DNA from: Lachnospiraceae bacterium
Lineage (GTDB): Bacteria; Bacillota; Clostridia; Lachnospirales; Lachnospiraceae
Direction of reading: 5' to 3'
Length of the DNA stretch: 64,000 nucleotides
Assembly: GCA_017468395.1 (NCBI GenBank)
Contig: JAFUIR010000012.1
Coordinates: 62,001 to 126,000, forward strand
Each line of letters starts with the position of its first letter. Position 1 is the stretch's first letter. The notes under the pieces are model-generated. The model made no database searches, had not been told where the DNA came from, and saw nothing but the letters and a program-made list of their open reading frames with translations. Of this stretch, positions 7,309-16,713 are shown one piece after another. Made by a program: the position numbers and the translations under genes.

Positions 7309-9006
7309 ATGATACAATTATGGATTGTCGGAATTATTATAATATTTATACTTGGTGCAATGTTGCTGAGCCGTTCACAGGCAATGCACAGATTTGCGGT
7401 TATGGAGTTTTTGCTTATTCTCGCGGTGATAGTGGTGTCCGGAGTGTGCGTGACAAAAACACAGGCATTCATGAAAGAACAGTATTTTGCATTGTTTCGT
7501 GTTTATATCAATGATGCACAGTTATACGCACTGGATATGGAAGCCGGCATCGTGGATGATTCCGAGGCAGCATGGCAGAGAACCGGCAATGATTTGCAGG
7601 CAATTTTGGAACAGTGTCTTCCGGTAACCATAGTGGGCGAAGAAGAATATTCCTATCTGACGGCTGCTATTTATGAAAGAGACGGGCAAGAAAAATATAA
7701 TTTGCGCACTTACCGGCAGGCAAAGGAAGGATATCTTACCGAAAGAGAATGTGCAAAATACATAGAAAAACTGGCCGGTAAGGTGGTAAGGTACGGAGAC
7801 GTATGTTGGGAAGAAACATCGGATAAGACAGCAGTGTTAGTATATGCGGGAAAAGGAGCAATTTCACCGGCCTATATATTGTTGACAGAGATTCCTCTTG
7901 AACCGCTGAACCTATCTGTTATGCAGATGAAGAAAGAGGTAATGATTTACGGTGCGGCTGTTTTGCTGGTGGGAACATTGCTTTTGGCTACTGTTGTATA
8001 TTTGCAAGGAAAACAGTTGAGAAAACTGACAAGACAGGTGGTACGTGTGGCAGAAGGCAAAGAAGACTGGGAGACACTGCAGACCACCGGGGATGGTTTT
8101 TGGGGTGAAAGTAATGACATGCGTATATTAAAAAACAGTCTGGCTCAAATTTCTGCAGACGTTGCCCGGATGAATTATATGCGCTTTAAAGTTTTGCAAG
8201 GTTATTACAGGTTCGCGCCGAAGCAGATAGAAAAGATACTGGGTAAGCAGTCTATTTTGGAAGTGGGAACAAATGACAGAATAAATATAACCGGAACCAT
8301 TGCATTTGTCGCTTATGCGGAAGATAAAAAATCGGGGGAGCAGGAATATCTGGCGAAGATGCGCCGGGAACAGGAAATGCTCAGCGAAAAGCAGAAAGAG
8401 CATGGCGGAATTCTGATTTCGGACAACAGTGATTTAACTACTATGCAACTTTTGTTTCAGGAAGATACCCAAAAAGCGCTTCAATTCGGAATCGAGATGG
8501 TTGCAAAGCGGGATAACCGCCGCGAACAGAATTTTGTATTATTACACAGTACTTCTTTTGTGTATGGTGTTGCGGGTAATGAAGAACAGGCATTTACTTA
8601 TGTGATTTCCAAAGAAATGAAAATGTTGGAAAAGTATGTAGAACGTTTCAGAGCGGCAGGAATACGCATGGCGGTTACTGATGGCGTTTATGAAATGATT
8701 GAAAAGTATACAACAGGCAGATATATCGGATATTTGGAAGAGGAAGGCTGCACCTTTAAAATCTATGAAATTTTGGATGCGTGCCCTGCCGCAGAACGGC
8801 AAAGAAGAATAGAAACAAGTGCGAAATTTGAAAAAGCTTTGAATCTGTTTTATCAGGGCGACTATTATTTGGGAAGAACTCTTTTTACAGAAGTATTAAA
8901 GGTTTGCCCGGATGACGAAGTGGCAAAAGGGTATCTCTTCTTATGTGAGAGATGTTTAAATGCAGAACACGGAAAAGACATTTCGTGCGCACTTTTTTCT
9001 GATTAA
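7309..9006 (+). CDS. membrane protein with degenerate class III cyclase domain and C-terminal TPR
   Basis: The 565-aa protein has two N-terminal membrane segments (about 2-20 and 26-46), an external domain, a third membrane segment (about 212-232), a HAMP-like linker (about 233-255) and a cytoplasmic domain resembling a class III nucleotidyl cyclase homology domain (about 320-485). The metal-binding aspartates of active cyclases are not evident: the first strand reads GTIAFVAYAED rather than the usual DIRGF-type motif. The tail (FEKALNLFYQGDYYLGRTLFTEVL, about 503-530) is the TPR-like end commonly seen in such proteins. Probably a non-enzymatic signalling or scaffold protein of the injection system's envelope module. 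Confidence 0.65.
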   Translation: MIQLWIVGIIIIFILGAMLLSRSQAMHRFAVMEFLLILAVIVVSGVCVTKTQAFMKEQYFALFRVYINDAQLYALDMEAGIVDDSEAAWQRTGNDLQAILEQCLPVTIVGEEEYSYLTAAIYERDGQEKYNLRTYRQAKEGYLTERECAKYIEKLAGKVVRYGDVCWEETSDKTAVLVYAGKGAISPAYILLTEIPLEPLNLSVMQMKKEVMIYGAAVLLVGTLLLATVVYLQGKQLRKLTRQVVRVAEGKEDWETLQTTGDGFWGESNDMRILKNSLAQISADVARMNYMRFKVLQGYYRFAPKQIEKILGKQSILEVGTNDRINITGTIAFVAYAEDKKSGEQEYLAKMRREQEMLSEKQKEHGGILISDNSDLTTMQLLFQEDTQKALQFGIEMVAKRDNRREQNFVLLHSTSFVYGVAGNEEQAFTYVISKEMKMLEKYVERFRAAGIRMAVTDGVYEMIEKYTTGRYIGYLEEEGCTFKIYEILDACPAAERQRRIETSAKFEKALNLFYQGDYYLGRTLFTEVLKVCPDDEVAKGYLFLCERCLNAEHGKDISCALFSD

Positions 9007-9036
9007 GAGGTCTGAAAATATTAGAGAGGGAAAACC

Positions 9037-10251
9037 ATGAATAATCTGTTGTCAGTACTAATCAGTACTCTGAAGGCGCGTATCACACCGCTGTGGACAA
9101 AACTCAGGTACTGGACAAGCTGGAACTTCATTAAAGCGAATATCCTGACAAAAATCCGGAATGCATTGACCAACTTGTTTGTGGTCAAACCAAGGGATAA
9201 AGATGATTATTATCCGATTTTCGGATTGTTAATCAGTAAAAGGCTTGCCCGTGCAATAGTGATTGTGGTTGGAATTTTGGGACTGTGTTATTTCCTGTGG
9301 TTAAATCCGGTTTCAAACATGATTGAGGGAGCGGGAAGCAGTGAAAAAATTTATTCCTACAATTCCTTGCCGCTGCGTTTCGCACAGGGAAATGTGAAGA
9401 TTAAGGCAAAAGCAGGACATATTGCATACATAGGAAATGTGGCTGACGGATATGCCACCGGTCAGGGTGCATTGTATGATAAAGAAGGCAACCTTGTATA
9501 CAGAGGAAATTTTGACCTTAACAAATACAATGGACAGGGAACTTTGTATTATGCTAACGGGCAGGAAAAATATAAAGGAGAGTTCCGGAACAACGTCTTT
9601 GCAGGAGAGGGGACATTGTTTCGCGAGAATGGCTCAAAACAATATTCCGGACAGTTTGCGGATGGTGTTTTTGAGGGGGAAGGCACATTATTTAATAATG
9701 CAAATGTAGGGGTTTTTACAGGGAATTTCCAAAAAGGTGAACTGGCGTATTTGCAACTGCTGGGAAAAACAACTACGGAAATTGCAGAGCAATACACGGG
9801 AAACCGTCATATATATCAGTCGGAGTCCCAATGGATTGTGATTATGGAAGATATCGGGGCGTTTTACGTTGTACCTACCGAAAACGTCAGTGTGGATAAC
9901 AGTGTTAAATCTTCGGCCATATATGTGGGAAAAGAGGAATTTGCTTATGCCGGAGAGAAATTCACAACCATTGAAGAACTGAAAGAAGTGTTGGGGGAGC
10001 CCATTTTTGAAGGTAACAGTTATGTGAATTTTTCGGAGGCAGTAGGGATTCACTGGCTCCAACAAAGCGGTAAAGTAATCCCCGTAAATGCGGGAGTGGA
10101 AGTTTTGCAGCAGTTCGATGAAGTGTCACAGGTCGATTCGTATTCGGCTGATGCGCTGGTTTATCTTTATATATTCCAGGTTGAAGATGTGACATACACT
10201 TTTGTTGCACAGGATAGAAACAGCGGTTTCTTTATGTATGTGCTGGAGTAG
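9037..10251 (+). CDS. membrane-anchored MORN-repeat protein
   Basis: The 404-aa protein has a cytoplasmic basic N-terminus, one membrane segment (about 67-88, IVIVVGILGLCYFLWLNP) and an external region with about five MORN repeats (about 128-240), visible as GQGTLYYANGQEKYKGEF, GEGTLFRENGSKQYSGQF and GEGTLFNN, spaced 22-24 residues apart. A separate C-terminal domain (about 245-404) follows. MORN repeats form elongated beta-hairpin strips used for protein or lipid contact. Position among other envelope proteins suggests a structural role outside the membrane. Confidence 0.8.
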   Translation: MNNLLSVLISTLKARITPLWTKLRYWTSWNFIKANILTKIRNALTNLFVVKPRDKDDYYPIFGLLISKRLARAIVIVVGILGLCYFLWLNPVSNMIEGAGSSEKIYSYNSLPLRFAQGNVKIKAKAGHIAYIGNVADGYATGQGALYDKEGNLVYRGNFDLNKYNGQGTLYYANGQEKYKGEFRNNVFAGEGTLFRENGSKQYSGQFADGVFEGEGTLFNNANVGVFTGNFQKGELAYLQLLGKTTTEIAEQYTGNRHIYQSESQWIVIMEDIGAFYVVPTENVSVDNSVKSSAIYVGKEEFAYAGEKFTTIEELKEVLGEPIFEGNSYVNFSEAVGIHWLQQSGKVIPVNAGVEVLQQFDEVSQVDSYSADALVYLYIFQVEDVTYTFVAQDRNSGFFMYVLE

Positions 10252-10282
10252 TAAAGAATAGTTTGGAAAGGAGAGGCGTCAG

Positions 10283-12331
10283 GTGAAAAAGTGCGAAAAG
10301 CGCAAATGCAATAAATTTTTCAGAATGATTTCAACACTTGTTCTTTGCAGCGTGCTGGTAAGCACATTGCCACCGGTACAGTTGCGGGCAGCAGGAAAAA
10401 CATTGTCTGTGGAAACGGCGAAAAACATGGCGCTTTCTCAAAGCGGTGATTATTCAGGACTGAAAAACAAACTGGAACTGGCAAAAGTAGAATACATGGA
10501 TTCCATTCAGTCCATTAAGGAAAAGGAAAAGAATCAGAGAACATTCCGCTGGTCTCCGTTGTTAAATTTCAAATTTCCCGAAAAACCGGATTTGGCAGAA
10601 GAGTTTGAATATACCTACAAGCCTCTGGAATTACAATCCCAAATCGAAATGCTTAATCACAGCCTGACGGATTGTATTTATAAAGTTTACGAAGAGGTAT
10701 CCTTAAGTTTTGTTGAAGTGTATGTACTGCAGGAAACCATAGCATACAATGAAGAAAGAAAAGCAGCCTGTGAAGAGTCATTGAAAAAAAATAAGAGACG
10801 ACTGGTTGCAGGGCTTGCAAGTCAGACGGACGTAGATAATCTGGAAAAAGAATTGAAAAATCTGGCCGGTACCATTGCTTCCGACAAAAGAAGTTTTGAA
10901 GTTGCAAAGGAAAAATTGGGACTTATGCTCGGTATCGACATATCTACCTCCTATGTTTTCGAAAATCCTTTTGTAACCGCATCACTGGACCGCTCCATAG
11001 AAGATACGTTGATTGAGTATACGCTGGAACATGATGATATGTACTATCAGGCAAAGGAAGCGGCAGCAAACGGTTTGATGGAATTGGACACCAATTATGA
11101 TTTAATGAGAAGCCAATACGGCTCCCATCTGCAAATAGTAGACAGTTTTATCTATAAGGCGAAAAACGGAGAAAAACTTGATGCAGCCGAATTTAAACTG
11201 GCTTATAAAGAATTGCTGGAAAAAGTGGATGCAAGATGGCAGGGAAAGAAGAGGATTCTATTTATTAAGATTCCCAAGGAATGGTTTAAAGGAGCCATTG
11301 ACGGAGTCCGTTATGTAGAAGATGAACCCTATGCATTATACGAATCTGCAGTGAATTATCAGGGGTTGTACTTTGAAGAACAGATGGTCAGAAGTGAATT
11401 GATTGCTTCCGTAAAGGATTCTTATGAGAATTATGTTTCAACCCAAAACACATGCCTTACCCTGGAGCAGGATGTGAAGCGGGTCAAAAGCGATTTGGAA
11501 GCGGCAATGAGTTTGAATGTTATAGGAGAACTTTCTTACGAAGAATATATGCTGGTTAAGGATGAGTACGAAAGTCTCCAGATGGATTTACTGAATGCAA
11601 AAGCGGCTCACAGCGAGACTTTGTATAGTTTCGACCGGTTGACATGCGGAGCACTGTCTACTTATTTGGAAGGTGGTTCTCTTGAAATGTCTTCAGCCCA
11701 AGGCGGTATGAGTTACGTTGTTGAAGATAAAGGCGAAGGTGTATATTATTACATCCATTCCATGGTAGAAAACAATGTTTTTGAACTGGGTCTTTCCGTG
11801 TCGGATGATTTGGATATGTCTATTACTGGTTTTGAATTATGGGTAAACGGTTTACAGGTTGGTAAACGCACGGAACCTGACAAAACCATCCGCCATCTTG
11901 CACTGGATATTAATGAAGTTGACAGGGCGTTTATCCGTTTGTATGACGGAGATGTTGTAATCGATGACTGCGATATTGATCCCAGCGTGTATTCCGAAAA
12001 ACTTGTTATCAGAAGTTATCATGTGGAAACTGCCTTGGATGATTACTTAGGTACATATACAGTGGGAACTACCGGGACACTGAATTTATTGGAGTTATCT
12101 ATCCGGCCTGAAGCAGACCAAGCCATAGAATTTTATAATATAAAGAATTCAGACGGTAAATATTTGGTAAATGACAGCAAAAGATCTGTCAAATCGAAGT
12201 TCCGCTATTTGGGATTGGCGACCAAGAGTTTGGAAGATCTGATTATTTGTCTATATGACAGTGAAGGTAATTTGCTTTATGAGGCACAGTTCAGAAGTGA
12301 AGACCAAACACTGCGCAAAAAGGGAGAATAG
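10283..12331 (+). CDS. exported TolC/OEP-like coiled-coil protein
   Basis: GTG start with GGAAAGGAG upstream. A signal peptide occupies about residues 1-35 (basic n-region, then MISTLVLCSVLVSTLPPV, cleavage near LRAAG). From about 38 the pattern LSVETAKNMALSQSGDYSG and long heptad-rich helices (about 60-230 and 370-470) resemble the outer-membrane efflux (TolC) family, including the NKRRLVAGLASQTDVDNL turn typical of it. A beta-rich C-terminal part (about 480-682) replaces the usual family ending. In a monoderm there is no outer membrane, so the protein probably forms a helical stalk or barrel in the wall zone. Length 682 aa exceeds the usual 450. Confidence 0.65.
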   Translation: MKKCEKRKCNKFFRMISTLVLCSVLVSTLPPVQLRAAGKTLSVETAKNMALSQSGDYSGLKNKLELAKVEYMDSIQSIKEKEKNQRTFRWSPLLNFKFPEKPDLAEEFEYTYKPLELQSQIEMLNHSLTDCIYKVYEEVSLSFVEVYVLQETIAYNEERKAACEESLKKNKRRLVAGLASQTDVDNLEKELKNLAGTIASDKRSFEVAKEKLGLMLGIDISTSYVFENPFVTASLDRSIEDTLIEYTLEHDDMYYQAKEAAANGLMELDTNYDLMRSQYGSHLQIVDSFIYKAKNGEKLDAAEFKLAYKELLEKVDARWQGKKRILFIKIPKEWFKGAIDGVRYVEDEPYALYESAVNYQGLYFEEQMVRSELIASVKDSYENYVSTQNTCLTLEQDVKRVKSDLEAAMSLNVIGELSYEEYMLVKDEYESLQMDLLNAKAAHSETLYSFDRLTCGALSTYLEGGSLEMSSAQGGMSYVVEDKGEGVYYYIHSMVENNVFELGLSVSDDLDMSITGFELWVNGLQVGKRTEPDKTIRHLALDINEVDRAFIRLYDGDVVIDDCDIDPSVYSEKLVIRSYHVETALDDYLGTYTVGTTGTLNLLELSIRPEADQAIEFYNIKNSDGKYLVNDSKRSVKSKFRYLGLATKSLEDLIICLYDSEGNLLYEAQFRSEDQTLRKKGE

Positions 12332-12332
12332 T

Positions 12333-14945
12333 ATGGGAGTACGTACCCGGAGAAAGAAAAAACAGATGAAAAAAACAAACAGAATCCTGCGTTTATTTGG
12401 TCTGCTGATGACCATTGTGCTTTTGGGTTCTTATAGCATGAGTGTTACGGCGGCGCTGGAAAATGATAAATCCGGTGGCGTCAGATCCGTAAAGGTAAGT
12501 GATTCCCAGATAGAATCTGCTACCTTGGTAATTGGTTCCCATTTGATTCATATTGACAGTTTGACCACTGAGTTATATGAAGCGGCTGTGGAGTCGGCTA
12601 ACCAGTTTAACCAGCATAATATGTATTATAAATCAGAACTGGCAAATGGAACATGGTTTGAAATTACGGATGCATCTTCCATTGCGGATATTACCTCAGA
12701 AGGAACCCCCGTAAGCCAAAGCGTTATTGAGGCTTTGGAGTTTACACATATGACCGGATCGGATGGCATTACAAAGGATCTTTGCAGCGGACAGACAGTA
12801 TCCATATTTGACATTAACAATCCCTATGATTTGGAAAATATGGAAGAACTGGAGCCCTTAAAAATACAGTATCAGATTTTACAGGCTAAGACGAATAAAA
12901 ACGATTCCGATAATGTCTATCTGGAAATGATAGCAAAGTTTTTTGGAAAAAATATAAGAAGCGATGCCACTGATGACTATGATTTTTCTCTGCAGTCTTT
13001 GCAAAATTATAAAAACGGATTATCGTCCCGTGAAAAACCTGCTATGTGGGCGGAAAAGACAGAAGAGATAATGGTTGCTGTTGATGCAGACAGAAGGGCT
13101 GAGTCTTTGGAAAAATTGGCAACTTTTCTGGATGTGTTGGAGAGCAATGCCAGCGGCATAGAAACTCCATATGATGATGAAGAGAAAAAAGAGGAAGAAA
13201 AATCAGAAGAGGAAGAAGCGGAAGAAGAGGTTGAAGTACCAAAAGATCTTGTTATAAACTCTGAAATTGTTTCGGCAGTGGGAGAGTGTATTCAAAACGT
13301 AGAGGAAAGTATCAGTGCTTATGAGGCGAAACGTATGACCGATTCAGGAAGTACTGCTTCTGCCAAGATTGAGTATCAGTGCAGTAAGGATTTGATTACC
13401 GAAGCACGCGCAAACAATACGACGGGCTGCGATGAACTGCTGGAAACACTTTGCAATGTGCAGAACATCTCAGAGGGACTGATTGTGGATCAGGCCGGCG
13501 AACTGGATACCTTAACATCGCAACTGGTAAGTGCGGCTTATACGAAATATGTTACAGATTTGAGTGCCGGTGCCAGCAGTACTTATAAAACGGAAAAAGC
13601 GAAAGGGGCTTCCCAAGCAGTTCTTTCCCAATATTTGACAGAGCAGAAGACTGCTGCAAATATAGACAGATTGGATTATCAGATGTTGTTGGATGCCCAA
13701 TTCCAACGGATGGAGAACAAGGCGGCACAAAATTACGTTTTGCAATTAATAAGCGGAATTTCCGCAATGGAAAAGTCGGTTGTGGCAGATGCGGCGGAAA
13801 TTTATTTAAAAGAAACAGTGCAGGAACATTTGATATGGCTGAGAAAAATGTATTCTGAGCTGGTCAAAAATTCCGCAGACAGTACCGAAATGGAACTGTT
13901 GGAACGTGAGAAAGCGGATTTGGCAAAGCAAAAGCAGGAAGCATTGGACAACAATGATTTGGCTACTGCCAATAGATTAACCGCAGAAATGGAAGCGAAG
14001 CAAAAGGATATTGATAAACTGGCAGAAAGCCTGAATGCAATATTAAACTCCCCAAGCAGCAGCGAAGCGGATAAAGCAAAAGCCAGAGCGGGACTGGGGG
14101 CTAATAATATATCGGAACGTCTGGCTTCCATGGCAGATGATTTGAGTTCTTCCATAAGAAGCGGAGAAGAAAGCGATTTAGAGACTCAACTTACGTCGCT
14201 TGTGGCAGCGGCCCGGTTAGATCCTTTGGCCGGCAATGCTGCATTGGAACAGGTAAAGGCGGCTCTTGACAATGCAACCGGCTTGGATGCGGACATGAAA
14301 AAACTGCTCGGCAATACGTTAAGTGATGCCATGGATACGCTGGATGCCTTGAGTGCATCAGATGGTTCACAAACCGGTAAATTAACCACTGAACAATTGT
14401 CGGCGCTGTTGGATAGTATATTGACAACTCTTCTCGGAACCGGGTTTGAAAATGCCTCATCCGGGCAGCAGGCCTCAGCAATACTGGCTCTTGAGTGGTA
14501 TGGTCAGGAAACAGAGAGTGAAGTATCCCTTGAATATGCAGCCACCTTGGCAAAACAAATGGCCGGAAAAGGAAACTTCTACATCTATAATAAATATACG
14601 GAGAAATCCGAGGCGTATATGTCCCTTCAGGCTATCAGCAGAGTTTTGGGATACCGTTACATTTTTGATGATGCACATAAATCCGTAATGCTACAGAAGG
14701 CAAAAATGTATTATGTTTTCGCACTGAAAGAGAAAACGTACGAAACGGTTAGCGGAAACTTTAATAAGCTAAGCGCAGCACCCCAGATTATGAATACTCT
14801 GTATATTCACGGAGAAGACAGTAGTTTAATCTTTGGTGTCAAGGCAGAATATATAGAAAAAGCGTCCTATGGGGTTGTGGGGACATCTTCCGTAGAGGAA
14901 TTGGCAAAAGAAATTTATGACGCTTTGCTGGAAGGAGGCGCATAA
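12333..14945 (+). CDS. exported coiled-coil protein with copper-amine-oxidase-like stalk domain
   Basis: ATG 12333 (870 aa) sits 2 nt after the previous stop with AGGGAGA upstream; an internal ATG at 12366 is possible. A signal peptide spans about residues 12-38 (LRLFGLLMTIVLLGSYSMSV). The bulk is helical with an acidic low-complexity stretch (about 280-305, runs of E) and a strong coiled coil (about 505-570). The C-terminus (about 755-850, EAYMSLQAISRVLGYRYIFD, then KSVMLQKAKM) resembles the stalk-like copper amine oxidase N-terminal domain common on Clostridia surface proteins. With the TolC-like neighbour it may build an envelope conduit or dock. Function inferred. Confidence 0.65.
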   Translation: MGVRTRRKKKQMKKTNRILRLFGLLMTIVLLGSYSMSVTAALENDKSGGVRSVKVSDSQIESATLVIGSHLIHIDSLTTELYEAAVESANQFNQHNMYYKSELANGTWFEITDASSIADITSEGTPVSQSVIEALEFTHMTGSDGITKDLCSGQTVSIFDINNPYDLENMEELEPLKIQYQILQAKTNKNDSDNVYLEMIAKFFGKNIRSDATDDYDFSLQSLQNYKNGLSSREKPAMWAEKTEEIMVAVDADRRAESLEKLATFLDVLESNASGIETPYDDEEKKEEEKSEEEEAEEEVEVPKDLVINSEIVSAVGECIQNVEESISAYEAKRMTDSGSTASAKIEYQCSKDLITEARANNTTGCDELLETLCNVQNISEGLIVDQAGELDTLTSQLVSAAYTKYVTDLSAGASSTYKTEKAKGASQAVLSQYLTEQKTAANIDRLDYQMLLDAQFQRMENKAAQNYVLQLISGISAMEKSVVADAAEIYLKETVQEHLIWLRKMYSELVKNSADSTEMELLEREKADLAKQKQEALDNNDLATANRLTAEMEAKQKDIDKLAESLNAILNSPSSSEADKAKARAGLGANNISERLASMADDLSSSIRSGEESDLETQLTSLVAAARLDPLAGNAALEQVKAALDNATGLDADMKKLLGNTLSDAMDTLDALSASDGSQTGKLTTEQLSALLDSILTTLLGTGFENASSGQQASAILALEWYGQETESEVSLEYAATLAKQMAGKGNFYIYNKYTEKSEAYMSLQAISRVLGYRYIFDDAHKSVMLQKAKMYYVFALKEKTYETVSGNFNKLSAAPQIMNTLYIHGEDSSLIFGVKAEYIEKASYGVVGTSSVEELAKEIYDALLEGGA

Positions 14946-14946
14946 G

Positions 14947-15546
14947 ATGGCAGATTATACAATTATTGCAGATGTGAGTGCCTATATTGTAAAGACATTA
15001 AGGGAAAAAATGTGTCCTGAGCCGGTACCGTCTCCGAATAATATCGAGATATCTTCACCGGCAGCACAGGACGTAGACTACATAGTAGGGCTTTATCTGT
15101 ACGAAATTAAAGAGGAAATGCAGGTTGCCCGGCCGCCATTGGTGGATAGGGGCAAGTTACAATTATTACAGCCGCCAAGACCATATAGTTTATATTATAT
15201 GGTGTTTATAAACGGTTCGTCCCAGATGGGACTGAAAGCACCGGATATACAAAAAATCATTGGCAGGGTCGCACAGATTGTTAATGATAACTGTTCTGTA
15301 CGACCGCAGGAACTTCAACCGTGGTTGGACGCATCAGAACCTCCCATTGTGTTATCTCAGGCGAAGATGAGTTTGGAGGAAAAGGTAAGGGTGTGGCAGG
15401 CAATCAATAAGCCTTATGAGATTAGCCTGTTCTACAAGGCGGAACCTGTATTCCTGTCCAGCGAAATGGTGGTTGAACCTCCTCGTGTCAGTGAAGCAAC
15501 CTTTGGAATTAACCTTATGGGTAAAGAAAGGGGGGGAGAAAGTTAA
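14947..15546 (+). CDS. DUF4255-type injection-system protein (Pvc16/Afp16 N-terminal domain-like)
   Basis: ATG 14947 is supported by GGAGG upstream at the end of the previous gene; 199 aa. The sequence has the layout of DUF4255: an N-terminal helix beginning ADYTIIADVSAYIVKTLREK, a VDYIVGLYLYEIKE strand, the conserved RPPLVDRGK...QPPRPYSLYYMVFI segment and a helical end. In PVC and Afp particles the homologous protein (number 16) terminates the tube/sheath. Here only the short N-terminal domain is present. It is directly followed by an unknown beta-rich protein and the PAAR-like tip. Confidence 0.85.
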   Translation: MADYTIIADVSAYIVKTLREKMCPEPVPSPNNIEISSPAAQDVDYIVGLYLYEIKEEMQVARPPLVDRGKLQLLQPPRPYSLYYMVFINGSSQMGLKAPDIQKIIGRVAQIVNDNCSVRPQELQPWLDASEPPIVLSQAKMSLEEKVRVWQAINKPYEISLFYKAEPVFLSSEMVVEPPRVSEATFGINLMGKERGGES

Positions 15547-16296
15547 GTGGCAGATGCTGAAATAAGTTATAAGTTGGATTTGATTGTTCGGCTTGTGGAC
15601 ACAACCACCGGAAAAAGAGTGGGGCAAAAACAAATTGTTTTCAAAATTGAAAATCAGATTATCCCATTTCTACGGCGGGACGAAGGGCTCTATATACTGC
15701 TGAATCAGGGACGCAACGATATGGTCCTGGAAATATCTGCAGTAGGATATCTGCCAATAAAGCAGAAGATATGTTATGAAGAACTTTCCCCGAAATTCCC
15801 GGAGGTAGAAGTACCTTTAATACCGGAGGTTAGTACAAATGGTTTTGTGGATATGTTGACCTTGGAGGGCTGTTGTCCTGGGCTGACCTCAATTGAAGCG
15901 GTTTCGCTGAAAAAAAGTTATGGTGTGGTAGATGGTTATCAGGAACGCAAGCAAGCGTTGAGACTGTATTATTCCAAACCCCTTGAGGAAAGCAGTTATG
16001 CAATTCTTCACGAGCAACAACAGGAATTTGAAGAATTTCGAATCCAAAAACGGTTGGATAAGTTAAGTGTCAGGCTGACAAAGCCGTTGACCATCCCTTG
16101 CCGGCCGGAAGAAAAAATTGCCCGCATAGTACATGGCAGAGTCGACGCAGATGGGCGTTATCTGCTTAGAGTACTGGAGGAGGGCGGCGGAACGGAATAT
16201 CTGGTCCGTTATGTAGTAAATGGAAATGCATCATTCAAAGGGATTTCTACCGAAAGTTTAAATCTCTTGGCAGAGCCGGAAGAGGAAAGGAATTAA
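15547..16296 (+). CDS. injection-system-associated beta-rich protein, unknown
   Basis: GTG start directly abuts the stop of the DUF4255 gene, and GGGGGGAGAAAG serves as ribosome binding site; 249 aa. The first 80 residues (LDLIVRLVDTTTGKRVGQKQ, then VLEISAVGYLPIKQ) look like a small Ig-like or carboxypeptidase-regulatory fold. The rest mixes strands with one charged helix. I do not recognise a named family. Its position between DUF4255 and the PAAR-like gene suggests a structural or cap/adaptor part of the particle. Confidence 0.55.
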   Translation: MADAEISYKLDLIVRLVDTTTGKRVGQKQIVFKIENQIIPFLRRDEGLYILLNQGRNDMVLEISAVGYLPIKQKICYEELSPKFPEVEVPLIPEVSTNGFVDMLTLEGCCPGLTSIEAVSLKKSYGVVDGYQERKQALRLYYSKPLEESSYAILHEQQQEFEEFRIQKRLDKLSVRLTKPLTIPCRPEEKIARIVHGRVDADGRYLLRVLEEGGGTEYLVRYVVNGNASFKGISTESLNLLAEPEEERN

Positions 16297-16299
16297 CAA

Positions 16300-16689
16300 A
16301 TGGGGATTTTGACAGTGTCAGGTGCACAATGTATGTGTTCATTCGGAACCGCGCCCAGTAATCTCATGGCAACATCTCAGGCAACATGCCTCGCGGAAGG
16401 CAAGCCCGTTGCTACCATAAAGGATATGCAGTTTGGCGTAAATTTACCGCCTTTTGGCATGTGTACTTCTTTGGCAAACCCATCTGTAGCAGCGGCAACT
16501 GCGGCAGCCCTCGGAGTGCTGACGCCACAACCGTGCACGATGGTTCCGGCGGGACCATGGGTTTCCTCCAATACGAAAGTTTTGACAGGGGGCTGCCCCT
16601 GCTTAACAAATGATGCAACCTTAATGTGCGGCTTTGGAGCCGGAACAATTAAAATTATGGTACCGGGACAAACAAAAGTACTGGTATAA
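16300..16689 (+). CDS. DUF4280 PAAR-like spike-tip protein
   Basis: The 129-aa protein begins MGILTVSGAQCMCSFGTAPS and contains the cysteine-rich DUF4280 pattern: C11, C13 and further cysteines in PFGMCTS, PQPCTMVP, GGCPCLTNDA and LMCGFG. DUF4280 is a PAAR-like family that caps the central spike of contractile systems, often binding a metal ion at the tip. It is encoded before the sheath rather than beside the spike gene, which lies 10 kb downstream in the same operon. Confidence 0.92.
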   Translation: MGILTVSGAQCMCSFGTAPSNLMATSQATCLAEGKPVATIKDMQFGVNLPPFGMCTSLANPSVAAATAAALGVLTPQPCTMVPAGPWVSSNTKVLTGGCPCLTNDATLMCGFGAGTIKIMVPGQTKVLV

Positions 16690-16713
16690 CAAAAATGGAA
16701 AGGAGTCAGTAAA

